This document shows positions 9,960 to 18,769 of a DNA stretch of 64,000 bases, in pieces. The notes beneath the pieces were generated by a model. That model had not been told where the DNA came from. It made no database searches and worked only from the letters and a program-made list of their open reading frames with translations. The DNA comes from Thioclava atlantica (GTDB taxonomy: Bacteria; Pseudomonadota; Alphaproteobacteria; Rhodobacterales; Rhodobacteraceae). The stretch lies in assembly GCF_000737065.1 (NCBI RefSeq), contig NZ_AQRC01000006.1:124001-188000 (forward strand). The letters run 5' to 3'. The position numbers were made by a program, and so were the translations under genes. Each line of letters starts with the position of its first letter. Position 1 is the stretch's first letter.

Positions 9960-10508
9960 ATGAGCGAGAAGAAAGACGAGATCGCCGAAGACCAGGCCCA
10001 TATCGACGAGAGCTTCGAAGACGTGATGGCCGAGGAGGCCGATGAACTCGAAGCGCTGCGCGCCGAGCGTGACGAGATGCGCGACAGGTTCATGCGCGCG
10101 CTGGCCGATGCCGAGAACGCGCGCAAGCGGGCCGACAAGGAACGCCAGGAAGCATCGAATTACGGTGGCACGCGACTCGCGCGCGACATGCTGCCGGTGT
10201 TCGACGCGTTGTCGCGTGCGCTCGAGGCCGCGAATGAGGACGTGCGCGCCCAGGCGGGCGCCTTCCTCGAGGGTGTCGAGCTGACCCAACGGGAATTGCT
10301 CAACGTCTTCGCGCGTCACGGCATTACCGCGGTCGCTCCCGAGTTGGGCGAGAAATTCGACCCCAAGATGCATGAGGCGATGTTCGAGGCGCCCGCGCCC
10401 GGCACGCAGGCAGGCGACATCATTCAGGTCATGGAGCAGGGCTTCATGATCCACGACAGGCTCTTGCGGCCGGCCAAGGTGGGCGTCAGCTCCACCCCGA
10501 AATCCTGA
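9960..10508 (+). CDS. grpE: Nucleotide exchange factor GrpE
   Basis: 182 aa from ATG 9960, with AGAGG ending nine bases upstream. An alternative ATG at 9951 sits directly against that ribosome-binding site and is less likely. An acidic N-terminus is followed by a long coiled coil (about residues 30-90, heptads around ALRAERDEMRDRFMRALADAE). A C-terminal beta domain ends in IQVMEQGFMIHDRLLRPAKVGV, the GrpE signature. It promotes ADP release from DnaK. Confidence 0.94.
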   Translation: MSEKKDEIAEDQAHIDESFEDVMAEEADELEALRAERDEMRDRFMRALADAENARKRADKERQEASNYGGTRLARDMLPVFDALSRALEAANEDVRAQAGAFLEGVELTQRELLNVFARHGITAVAPELGEKFDPKMHEAMFEAPAPGTQAGDIIQVMEQGFMIHDRLLRPAKVGVSSTPKS

Positions 10509-10570
10509 TCGGAGAGGCTGGGGGTTTCACACCCCCAGACCCCCGTGGGATATTTCCACAGAACCGAAGA
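10509..10570. repeat. Intergenic hairpin element with GGGATATTT core, copy 1; probable bidirectional terminator
   Basis: Between the convergent grpE and mutS genes lies a hairpin CTGGGGG/CCCCCAG (10518-10538) and then a second dyad GTGGGATATTTCCAC (10545-10559). The string CCCCGTGGGATATTT resembles CCCCCGGGATATTT in the element after maeB, so the two look like members of one repeat family. Such GC-hairpin plus GGGATATTT elements are familiar between Rhodobacteraceae genes. A terminator or mRNA-end role is likely. Confidence 0.6.
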
Positions 10571-13216
10571 TCAATCCGTCAGAAGCCCGCGCAGCTCGTA
10601 GAGTGCGTTGAGGGCTTCTTTCGGTGTCATCTCGTCGGGAATGAGCGCCTTGAGGCGCTCTTCGAGCGCGGAGTCGCCCTGGGGTTTTGGTGCGGATTGA
10701 GGCGTGTTAGAGACTGAAAACAGCGGAAGATCGTCGATCACCGCCTGTTTCTGGGTCCCGCCTTCACGCTCGCCCTTCTCGAGCGCGTCGAGAACGATGC
10801 GCGCGCGTTCCACCACCGAATGGGGAAGGCCCGCGAGCCGGGCGACCTGAACGCCGTAGGAACGGTCGGCGGCGCCCTTGCGCACCTCGTGCAGGAAGAT
10901 CACCTCGCCTTCCCATTCCTTCACCGCGACGGTGGCGTTCTCGACCCCGTCGAGCTTCGCCGAAAGCGCGGTCATCTCGTGGTAATGGGTGGCAAACAGC
11001 GCGCGACAGCGGTTTCCCGCATGCAGATGTTCCATCACCGCCCAGGCGATCGAGAGACCGTCATAGGTCGCGGTGCCGCGGCCGATCTCGTCGAGGATGA
11101 CAAGGGCGCGGTCATCGGCCTGGTTGAGGATCGCCGCGGTTTCGACCATCTCCACCATGAAGGTCGAGCGGCCACGCGCGAGATCGTCTGCCGCGCCGAC
11201 GCGGGAGAACAGCTGCGAGACGAGGCCGATATGGGCGCGCGCGGCGGGCACGAAACTGCCGGCCTGCGCGAGCAGCGCGATCAGGGCGTTCTGGCGCAGG
11301 AAGGTCGATTTACCCGCCATGTTCGGGCCCGTGAGCAGCCAGATCGCAGGCGTCTCGCCCTCGGTCAGGTCGCAATCATTGGCGATGAAGGGCTCGCCGG
11401 TCTTCTTCAGCGCGGCCTCGACCACGGGATGCCGTCCGCCTTCGATGATGAAGGCGTGGCTGTCATCGACCTTGGGCTCGCACCAGCTCTCGGAACGCGC
11501 GAGGGTGGCGAAGGCGGCGGCGAGGTCGATCTCGGCCAATGCGCGCGCGGCCTCGTTGATTTCACCCGCCCGATCCAGAATGGCCTGTCTGAGGCTGGAA
11601 TAGAGCCTTTTCTCGATCTCGAGCGCATGGTTTCCGGCGTTCAGGATCCGGGTTTCCAGCTCGCTCAGCTCTACTGTCGTGAATCGGACCTGGTTCGCGG
11701 TCGTCTGGCGGTGAATGAAGCGCTCCGAAAGTGGCGGCGCCATCATCTTCTCGGCATGGGTCGCGGTGGTCTCGATGAAATAGCCGAGCACATTGTTATG
11801 CTTGATCTTGAGGCTCGAGATGCCGGTGGCCTCGATATATTCCGCCTGCATTTTCGCGATCACGCCCCGGCCTTCGTCGCGCAACTGACGCGTCTGGTCG
11901 AGCTCGTCGTCATACCCGGCGGCGATGAAGCCACCATCGCGGGCGAGAAGCGGCGGATCGGCCACGAGGGCGGCATCGAGCAGGGCGGTGAGTTCGTCAT
12001 GGCCGACCAATGCGCGGCCCGCCTCGCGCAGGAGCGCGGGGGCCTCGCTCTCGGAAAGGGTCTCCGCGATGCGGCCCGCCTGGGCGAGACCGTTGCGGAT
12101 CGCCGCCATGTCGCGCGGCCCGCCCCGTTCGAGCGCGAGACGCGAGAGCGCCCGGTCCATATCGGGGCATCGGCTCAATTCCGCGCGCAGATCTTCGGTG
12201 AATCGACCCTGTTCCAGCAGGAACCGCACAGAATCGTGGCGCGCGTGGATCTCGGAAAGGCTGCGGGAGGGGGCGGAGAGGCGGCGTTCGAGAAGCCGTG
12301 CGCCGCCCGCGGTCACGGTGCGGTCGATCGCGTGCAGCAGCGAGCCGTCGCGCCCGCCCGACAGCGCCTGGGTCAGTTCCAGGTTGCGCCGCGTCGCCGC
12401 GTCGATCTGCATCGCCGAGCCGCTTTCCTCGTGGATCGGGCGGCGCAGGAGCGGCAATTTCCCTTTCTGGGTAATCTCGAGATAATCGACGATCGCGCCC
12501 ATCGCCGCCATTTCGGCGCGGGTGAAGCTGCCGAAGGCATCCAGCGAGCCCACCGAGTAAAGCGCAAGAAGACGATTTTCGGCCGCCTGGCTGTCGAAGC
12601 TCGCGCGGGCGAGCGGCGTGAGCGAGGCACGCATATCAGAGACGATTTCGGCGCAATCTCCCTCTTTCGTCTCGCTCACGAGCACTTCGCGCGGGGCGAG
12701 GCGCGCCAGTTCCGGCCCGAGCCGCGTCAGCGGGCAGGGAGTGACGCGAAACTCGCCGGTCGAGATATCGACCCAGGCCAGCGCCGCCTCGTCGCGCACC
12801 TCGGCCCAGGCGGCGAGGAAATTGTGTCGCCGCGCCTCGAGCAGGCTTTCCTCGGTGAGCGTGCCGGGCGTGACCAGCCGCACCACGTCGCGTTTCACCA
12901 CCGATTTCGAGCCGCGCTTCTTCGCCTCGGCGGGATCTTCCATCTGCTCGGCGATCGCGACGCGGAATCCCTTGCGGATCAGCGTCAGCAGGTAGCCCTC
13001 GGCGGCATGAACGGGCACGCCGCACATCGGGATATCCTCGCCCATATGCTGGCCGCGCTTGGTGAGCGCGATGTCGAGCGCCGCCGCCGCCGCGACGGCG
13101 TCGTCGAAGAACATCTCGTAGAAATCGCCCATCCGGTAGAACAGGAGCGCCCCCGGATTGGCCTCCTTGATCCCCAGAAACTGTTCCATCATCGGTGTGA
13201 CGGTCGGCTTGCCCAT
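10571..13216 (-). CDS. mutS: DNA mismatch repair ATPase MutS
   Basis: 881 aa from the ATG at 13216. An in-frame start 18 codons upstream gives an unconserved extension, so the shorter form is preferred. The mismatch-reading motif GDFYEMF holds the wedge Phe32 and Glu34. The C-terminal ABC-type ATPase has Walker A TGPNMAGKST and Walker B LVILDEIGRGT. The C-terminus ends in ALNALYELRGLL, the tetramerisation tail. It is transcribed towards grpE and diverges from maeB. Confidence 0.97.
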   Translation of the reverse strand: MGKPTVTPMMEQFLGIKEANPGALLFYRMGDFYEMFFDDAVAAAAALDIALTKRGQHMGEDIPMCGVPVHAAEGYLLTLIRKGFRVAIAEQMEDPAEAKKRGSKSVVKRDVVRLVTPGTLTEESLLEARRHNFLAAWAEVRDEAALAWVDISTGEFRVTPCPLTRLGPELARLAPREVLVSETKEGDCAEIVSDMRASLTPLARASFDSQAAENRLLALYSVGSLDAFGSFTRAEMAAMGAIVDYLEITQKGKLPLLRRPIHEESGSAMQIDAATRRNLELTQALSGGRDGSLLHAIDRTVTAGGARLLERRLSAPSRSLSEIHARHDSVRFLLEQGRFTEDLRAELSRCPDMDRALSRLALERGGPRDMAAIRNGLAQAGRIAETLSESEAPALLREAGRALVGHDELTALLDAALVADPPLLARDGGFIAAGYDDELDQTRQLRDEGRGVIAKMQAEYIEATGISSLKIKHNNVLGYFIETTATHAEKMMAPPLSERFIHRQTTANQVRFTTVELSELETRILNAGNHALEIEKRLYSSLRQAILDRAGEINEAARALAEIDLAAAFATLARSESWCEPKVDDSHAFIIEGGRHPVVEAALKKTGEPFIANDCDLTEGETPAIWLLTGPNMAGKSTFLRQNALIALLAQAGSFVPAARAHIGLVSQLFSRVGAADDLARGRSTFMVEMVETAAILNQADDRALVILDEIGRGTATYDGLSIAWAVMEHLHAGNRCRALFATHYHEMTALSAKLDGVENATVAVKEWEGEVIFLHEVRKGAADRSYGVQVARLAGLPHSVVERARIVLDALEKGEREGGTQKQAVIDDLPLFSVSNTPQSAPKPQGDSALEERLKALIPDEMTPKEALNALYELRGLLTD

Positions 13217-13333
13217 AGGTCCCCCAAATCGCTGTCGGGCGACCCTACAAAACCCGGGATTCGGGCGCAATTCCGTTGAGCGACGAGACGCGGGCCGTTA
13301 AGACGGACCGACCGAGAGGAGGAGTATCGGCCC

Positions 13334-15601
13334 ATGTCCAGCAAGAACCGTATCACGCCCGAAGAGGCGCTGGCCTATCACCTCGATCCGCGACCGGGGA
13401 AATATGACATCGTCGCATCGAAACCGATGACCTCGCAGCGCGATCTGTCGCTGGCCTACAGCCCCGGCGTGGCGGTTCCGGTCGAGGCGATCGCGGAGAA
13501 TCCCGAGACCGCCTATGATTACACGGTGAAGGGCAACATGGTGGCCGTGATCTCGAACGGGTCGGCGATCCTCGGGCTCGGCAATCTGGGTGCGCTGGCC
13601 TCGAAGCCGGTGATGGAAGGCAAGGCGGTGCTCTTCAAGCGGTTCGCCGATGTGAACGCGATCGATATCGAGCTCGATACCGAGGATGCCGACGAGATCA
13701 TCAACGCGGTCAAGCTGATGGGGCCCACCTTCGGCGGGATCAATCTGGAGGATATCAAGGCGCCCGAATGCTTCATCATCGAGCAGCGCCTGAAGGAGCT
13801 GATGGATATCCCGGTGTTCCACGACGATCAGCACGGCACGGCGGTGATCTGCGCCGCGGGCCTGATCAACGCGCTCGAACTCTCGGGCAAGAAGATCGAG
13901 GACTGCAAGATCGTGCTCAACGGCGCGGGGGCTGCGGGCATCGCCTGTCTGGAACTCGTGAAGGCGATGGGCGCCAAGCACGACAATTGCATCATGTGCG
14001 ACACCAAGGGCGTGATCTACCAGGGTCGCACCGAGGGCATGAACCAGTGGAAATCGGCCCATGCCGCGGTGACCGAGGCGCGCACGCTCGAGGAGGCGAT
14101 GGCCGGGGCGGACGTGTTCCTCGGCGTGTCGGCTAAGGGCGCGGTGACGCAGGAGATGGTGCAGTCGATGGCCGACAATCCGGTCATCTTCGCGATGGCC
14201 AATCCCGATCCGGAAATCACGCCCGAAGAGGCCCATGCCGTGCGGCCCGATGCGATCGTGGCGACGGGGCGGTCGGACTACCCCAACCAGGTGAACAACG
14301 TCCTCGGGTTTCCCTACCTTTTCCGCGGCGCGCTCGACATCCATGCGCGCGCGATCAATGACGAGATGAAGATCGCCTGCGCCCGCGCGCTGGCCGAGCT
14401 TGCCCGCGAGGACGTGCCCGACGAGGTGGCGATGGCCTATGGGCGCAAGCTGACCTTCGGGCGCGACTACATCATCCCGACGCCGTTCGACCCGCGGCTG
14501 ATCCACGTGATCCCCCCGGCGGTCGCGAAGGCGGGGATGGATACCGGCGTCGCGCGGCGCCCGATCATCGACATGGACGGCTATGCGCAGAGCCTCAAGG
14601 CGCGGATGGACCCGACCGCCTCGATCCTGCAGGGCATCCATGCCCGGGCGCGTCAGGCGCAGGCGGCGATGATCTTCGCGGAAGGCGACGACCCGCGCGT
14701 GCTGCGTGCCGCGGTGGCCTATCAGCGCTCCGGCATGGGCCGGGCGCTGGTGGTCGGTCGCGAGACGGATGTGCGCGAGAAGCTCGAAGCTGCGGGGCTC
14801 GGCGACGCCTATCGCGAATTGCAGATCGTGAACTCGGCGAATTCCAAGCATATCGAGGCCTACAAGGAGTTCCTCTATACCCGGCTGCAGCGCAAGGGGG
14901 TGGACCGGGTCGATGCTCACAAGCTCGCCACGCGCGACCGGCATGTCTTCGCCGCGCTGATGCTGGTGCATGGGCACGGCGACGGGATGATCACGGGGGC
15001 GACGCGGAAATCGGCCCATGTGCTCGAACTGGTCAACAAGGTGATCGACGCGAACCCGTCAGACGGTGCGGTGGGCATCACGGCGGTGCTCAACAACGGG
15101 CGCGTCGTCCTGATCGGCGATACGCTGGTGCATGAATGGCCCGACGAGAACGACCTGGCCGATATCGCGACCTCCGGAGCGCAGGTGGCGCGGGGGCTGG
15201 GGCTCGAGCCGCGCGTGGCGTTCTGCTCCTTCTCGACCTTCGGCTATCCGGTCTCGGAGCGCGCGACGAAGATGCATATCGCGCCGAAAGTGCTCGACGC
15301 GCGCGGGGTCGATTTCGAGTATGATGGCGAGATGACCGTCGATGTGGCGCTGAACATGGACCAGATGAAGAACTACCCGTTCTGCCGTCTCAGCGGTCCG
15401 GCGAATATCCTCGTCGTTCCCGCGCGTCACTCGGCCTCGATCTCGGTGAAGCTGATGCAGGAGACGGCAGGGGCGACGGTGATCGGCCCGATCCTGACCG
15501 GAACGCCGCATGCGGTGCAGCTCTGCTCGACCTCCTCGACGGTCAACGACATTCTCAACATGGCGGCGATTGCGGCGTGCAAGCTCGGGCACGCGAAATG
15601 A
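13334..15601 (+). CDS. maeB: NADP-dependent malic enzyme with C-terminal phosphotransacetylase-like domain
   Basis: 755 aa. Oxidative decarboxylation of malate to pyruvate. The N-terminal malic enzyme domain (about 1-430) shows SLAYSPGVA, HDDQHGTAVI and the NAD(P)-binding NGAGAAGIACL. The C-terminal about 320 residues resemble phosphate acetyltransferase, the hybrid architecture of MaeB in Gram-negatives, where this domain is regulatory. A strong AGGAGGAG ribosome-binding site precedes the ATG by nine bases. Confidence 0.95.
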   Translation: MSSKNRITPEEALAYHLDPRPGKYDIVASKPMTSQRDLSLAYSPGVAVPVEAIAENPETAYDYTVKGNMVAVISNGSAILGLGNLGALASKPVMEGKAVLFKRFADVNAIDIELDTEDADEIINAVKLMGPTFGGINLEDIKAPECFIIEQRLKELMDIPVFHDDQHGTAVICAAGLINALELSGKKIEDCKIVLNGAGAAGIACLELVKAMGAKHDNCIMCDTKGVIYQGRTEGMNQWKSAHAAVTEARTLEEAMAGADVFLGVSAKGAVTQEMVQSMADNPVIFAMANPDPEITPEEAHAVRPDAIVATGRSDYPNQVNNVLGFPYLFRGALDIHARAINDEMKIACARALAELAREDVPDEVAMAYGRKLTFGRDYIIPTPFDPRLIHVIPPAVAKAGMDTGVARRPIIDMDGYAQSLKARMDPTASILQGIHARARQAQAAMIFAEGDDPRVLRAAVAYQRSGMGRALVVGRETDVREKLEAAGLGDAYRELQIVNSANSKHIEAYKEFLYTRLQRKGVDRVDAHKLATRDRHVFAALMLVHGHGDGMITGATRKSAHVLELVNKVIDANPSDGAVGITAVLNNGRVVLIGDTLVHEWPDENDLADIATSGAQVARGLGLEPRVAFCSFSTFGYPVSERATKMHIAPKVLDARGVDFEYDGEMTVDVALNMDQMKNYPFCRLSGPANILVVPARHSASISVKLMQETAGATVIGPILTGTPHAVQLCSTSSTVNDILNMAAIAACKLGHAK

Positions 15602-15604
15602 GGC

Positions 15605-15680
15605 GAAGCGGGGAGGGGCTCTGCCCCGCTGCGCCTGCGCGCAGCCCCCGGGATATTTGAGATCAAGAGGAAGCAGGGGC
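15605..15680. repeat. Intergenic hairpin element with GGGATATTT core, copy 2
   Basis: Between maeB and the ribokinase-like gene is a run of GC hairpins, for example GCGGGG...CCCCGC near 15607-15628 and TGCGCCTGCGCGCA, followed by CCCCCGGGATATTTGA and then GATCAAGAGGAAGCAGG running into the next ribosome-binding site. The GGGATATTT core and preceding C-tract match the element after grpE. It probably ends or processes the maeB transcript. Confidence 0.55.
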
Positions 15681-15681
15681 G

Positions 15682-16566
15682 ATGATCTACAATCTCGGTT
15701 CGATCAATGCCGATCACGTCTATCGCCTGGCGCGCCTGCCCGCGCCGGGCGAGACGGTTGCCGCCGAGAGCTATTCCCTGGGACTGGGGGGCAAGGGCGC
15801 GAACCAGTCGGTCGCCATCGCGAAATCGGGCGGCAAGGTGCGTCATATCGGAGCGGTGGGGGGCGACGGCCGCTGGATGGTCGAGCGGCTGGAGGAGGCG
15901 GGCGTGGATTGCACCCCGGTTCTTCAGCTCGAGGCAGCTTCGGGGCATGCGATCATCACGGTCGATGCGGCGGGCGAGAATGCGATCGTCATCCATGCGG
16001 GTGCAAATCGTGCGATTGCCGAGGATCACGTGAAGCAGGCTCTGGCCGAGGCCGGGCCTGGCGATGCGCTGATCTTGCAGAACGAGACCGGGTTGCAGGT
16101 CGAAACGGCCCGTCTTGCGCAGGAACAGGGTCTGTTCGTGGTCTATTCCGCCGCGCCCTTCGAGGCCGAGGCCGCGCGCGCGGTGCTGCCCTATCTGTCG
16201 CTTCTGATCGTCAACGAACTGGAGGCGGCGCAGCTCTGCGCGGCGCTCGGGATCACGCTTGACGCGCTGGAGGTGGAGAACGTGCTGGTCACGCTCGGGG
16301 CGCGGGGCGCGGTCTGGCACGATCTGGCGCGCGGCCACGAGATCCGGGTTCCGGGATTTGCCGTCGAGGCGGTGGACACGACCGGCGCGGGCGACACCTA
16401 TGCGGGGTACCTGCTTGCGGGCCTGTCCGAGGGGCTCGCCGTCGACGAGGCGATGCGGGTGGCCGCGGCCGCGGCGGCGCTGCAGGTGACGCGGCCGGGG
16501 GCGGCGGAGGCGATCCCGACCGGGGCCGAGGTCGCCGAGTTTCTCGCGGCTCAGCCGAGCGCGTAA
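15682..16566 (+). CDS. Ribokinase-like PfkB-family sugar kinase
   Basis: 294 aa. The N-terminal GSINADHVYRL and GLGGKGANQSVA are PfkB signature 1. The C-terminal DTTGAGDTYAGYLLAGL is signature 2 and holds the catalytic Asp and anion hole. Overall it is closest to ribokinase, which phosphorylates ribose at O5, but there are no ribose transport genes nearby, so the exact substrate is uncertain. The 3' end overlaps the convergent phoB 3' end by 16 bases. Confidence 0.85.
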   Translation: MIYNLGSINADHVYRLARLPAPGETVAAESYSLGLGGKGANQSVAIAKSGGKVRHIGAVGGDGRWMVERLEEAGVDCTPVLQLEAASGHAIITVDAAGENAIVIHAGANRAIAEDHVKQALAEAGPGDALILQNETGLQVETARLAQEQGLFVVYSAAPFEAEAARAVLPYLSLLIVNELEAAQLCAALGITLDALEVENVLVTLGARGAVWHDLARGHEIRVPGFAVEAVDTTGAGDTYAGYLLAGLSEGLAVDEAMRVAAAAAALQVTRPGAAEAIPTGAEVAEFLAAQPSA

Positions 16567-17243
16567 CCGGTGCCGCGCACCGTGCGCACCGGATCCGAGC
16601 CGCCATGCACCATCAGCGCCTTGCGCAGGCGGCCGACATGGACGTCGATCGTGCGGGTATCGACATAGATGTCGCGTCCCCAGACCCGGTCGAGAAGCTG
16701 GTCGCGGGTCCAGACCCGGCCCGGTTTCTCCATCAGTGTCGAGAGCAGCCGGAACTCGGTCGGGCCGAGCTTGAGCGGCTTGCCGTCGCGGAAGACGCGG
16801 TGCTCCTCGGCATCGAGGACGATATCCTCGAAGGAGAGCCGCTCGCCCATCGTCGAGGGGCGGGTGCGGCGCAATTGCGTGCGCACCCGCGCCATCAGTT
16901 CCACGACCGAATAGGGTTTCACGACATAGTCGTCGGCCCCGGTTTCGAGCCCGCGGACCCGGTCCACCTCTTCGGAGCGGGCCGAGAGCATGATGATCGG
17001 GATGCCGCGGGTCTCGGTATTGGATTTCACCCGGCGGCAGATCTCGATCCCCGAGACATTGGGCAGCATCCAGTCGAGGACGATGAGATCGGGCTTTTCC
17101 TCTTTCACGAGGAGCAGCCCCTCATCGCCATTCTCTGCCATCACGACGCGGAAGCCCTCGGCTTCGAGATTGTAGCTGAGGACCTCGCGCTGCGCGGATT
17201 CGTCCTCGACGACAAGCACACAAGGCTGTTGGGCAGGCGACAT
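16551..17243 (-). CDS. phoB: Phosphate regulon response regulator PhoB
   Basis: 230 aa. The receiver domain carries the phosphorylation site Asp57 in IVLDWML and the acidic pair VEDE near the N-terminus. The OmpR-type winged helix follows, ending VRTVRGTGYAL. Phosphorylated PhoB would bind the Pho box before pstS. It lies three bases after phoU at the end of the pst operon. The cognate sensor PhoR is not in this window. Confidence 0.94.
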   Translation of the reverse strand: MSPAQQPCVLVVEDESAQREVLSYNLEAEGFRVVMAENGDEGLLLVKEEKPDLIVLDWMLPNVSGIEICRRVKSNTETRGIPIIMLSARSEEVDRVRGLETGADDYVVKPYSVVELMARVRTQLRRTRPSTMGERLSFEDIVLDAEEHRVFRDGKPLKLGPTEFRLLSTLMEKPGRVWTRDQLLDRVWGRDIYVDTRTIDVHVGRLRKALMVHGGSDPVRTVRGTGYALG

Positions 17244-17246
17244 CTA

Positions 17247-17948
17247 TCAGGCCTCCGTCTTCACCACGCTCGAACTCTTGGGCCGCGATTCCTCGGGCAT
17301 CTCGCCGGTGACGAGATAGATCACCTGCTCGGCGATCGAGGTCGCGTGGTCGCCCATCCGTTCGATGTTCTTGGCGATGAAATGCAGATGCATGCAGGGG
17401 GTGATGTTGCGCGGGTCTTCCATCATGTAGGTCAGGAATTCGCGGAACAGCGCGTTGTACATCTGATCGACTTCGATATCGCGGCCGCGCACGTCGTGGG
17501 CGAGATCCGCGTCACGCTGGATATAGGCGTCGAGCGCGTCCTTGAGCATCGACTCGACCGCGGAGGCCATGCGGCGGATCGCGGCGGCGGTGCCGTTGAT
17601 CTGCGGACCGTCCGACAGCACCTGCGAGCGCTTGGCGATATTCTTCGCGTAATCGCCGACGCGTTCGAGGCTGGCGGAGATCTTGATCACCGAGAGCGTC
17701 ATGCGCAGGTCGCGCGCGGCGGGGGCGCGCAGGGCGATGAGTCGGGCGGCCTCGTCGTTGATCCGCTCCTCGAGCGCATCGACCGTCTTGTCCTGATCGC
17801 GGACCTGTTGCGCGAGATCGGGGTCACGCTCCTCGAGTGCGCGGGCGCTTTCGAGGATCTGTTCCTCGACCAGCCCGCCCATCTTCACCACCAGCGCCTG
17901 CACGGCCTCGAGGTCGCGGTCGAATGCCGAAAGAATATGCTCGCTCAT
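17247..17948 (-). CDS. phoU: Phosphate signalling protein PhoU
   Basis: 233 aa all-helical protein made of two PhoU repeats, with the typical VGDYAKNIAKR and MGDHATSIAEQ metal-binding motifs, one per repeat. It mediates inhibition of PhoR/PhoB signalling by the Pst transporter when phosphate is plentiful. It is located between pstB and phoB, the canonical position. Confidence 0.95.
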   Translation of the reverse strand: MSEHILSAFDRDLEAVQALVVKMGGLVEEQILESARALEERDPDLAQQVRDQDKTVDALEERINDEAARLIALRAPAARDLRMTLSVIKISASLERVGDYAKNIAKRSQVLSDGPQINGTAAAIRRMASAVESMLKDALDAYIQRDADLAHDVRGRDIEVDQMYNALFREFLTYMMEDPRNITPCMHLHFIAKNIERMGDHATSIAEQVIYLVTGEMPEESRPKSSSVVKTEA

Positions 17949-17959
17949 TTTTTGTCTCC

Positions 17960-18757
17960 TCAGCCGATCCGGCCGGTAATGTAGCTTTCCGTCCGCGGAT
18001 CGGACGGATTGGTGAAAATCTTGTCCGTGTCGTCGTATTCCACCAGGTGTCCGAGGTGGAAGAACGCGGTCTTCTGGGAAACACGCGCGGCCTGTTGCAT
18101 CGAGTGGGTCACGATGACCACCGAGAAATTGGCGCGCAACTCGTCAATCAACTCCTCCACCTGCGCCGTCGCGATTGGATCGAGCGCAGAGCAGGGTTCG
18201 TCCATCAGCAGCACTTCGGGCGAGGTCGCGATCGCGCGTGCAATGCACAGGCGCTGCTGCTGGCCACCCGAGAGGCCGGTGCCGGGCGCATGAAGGCGGT
18301 CCTTCACCTCGTTCCACAGCGCGGCCTTGCGCAGCGCGCTTTCGACGACCTCTTCGAGCTCGGCGCGCGAACGCGTCAGGCCGTGGATCTTGGGCCCGTA
18401 GGCGACATTGTCATAGATCGATTTCGGGAAGGGGTTGGGTTTCTGGAACACCATGCCCACCTTCGCGCGCAGCTGCACCGGATCGACGCGCTTGTCGTAG
18501 ATATCCTCGCCATCGAGCAGGATCTCGCCCTCGATCCGGGCGATGTCGATGGTGTCGTTCATCCGGTTGAGGCAGCGCAGGAAGGTCGATTTCCCGCAGC
18601 CCGACGGGCCGATGAAGGCCGTGACCGTCTTGTCGAGGATGTCGACATCGACATCCTTGATCGCATGATTTTCGCCGTAATAGACCTGCACGCCGCGCGC
18701 GGTGATCTTCGTTTCGGTGTTGGCCACGGCTCTCTCCGTAAAACTCATATCGTTCAT
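17960..18757 (-). CDS. pstB: Phosphate ABC transporter ATP-binding protein PstB
   Basis: 265 aa. Cytoplasmic ATPase of the high-affinity phosphate transporter. Walker [13 protein letters not shown] signature [14 protein letters not shown] and Walker [13 protein letters not shown] are all intact. The start could be the first ATG or Met4. It follows pstA by 12 bases. Confidence 0.96.
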   Translation of the reverse strand: MNDMSFTERAVANTETKITARGVQVYYGENHAIKDVDVDILDKTVTAFIGPSGCGKSTFLRCLNRMNDTIDIARIEGEILLDGEDIYDKRVDPVQLRAKVGMVFQKPNPFPKSIYDNVAYGPKIHGLTRSRAELEEVVESALRKAALWNEVKDRLHAPGTGLSGGQQQRLCIARAIATSPEVLLMDEPCSALDPIATAQVEELIDELRANFSVVIVTHSMQQAARVSQKTAFFHLGHLVEYDDTDKIFTNPSDPRTESYITGRIG

Positions 18758-18769
18758 GATCCCGCTTCC

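Noticed and set aside
10820-13279. Very long open frame antisense to mutS (819 codons), and similar long antisense frames opposite pstBA and addB
   Set aside because: High-GC codon usage produces long antisense open frames. The translated sequences lack any fold-like pattern and are rich in Arg/His/Gly, whereas the sense genes are clear family members.
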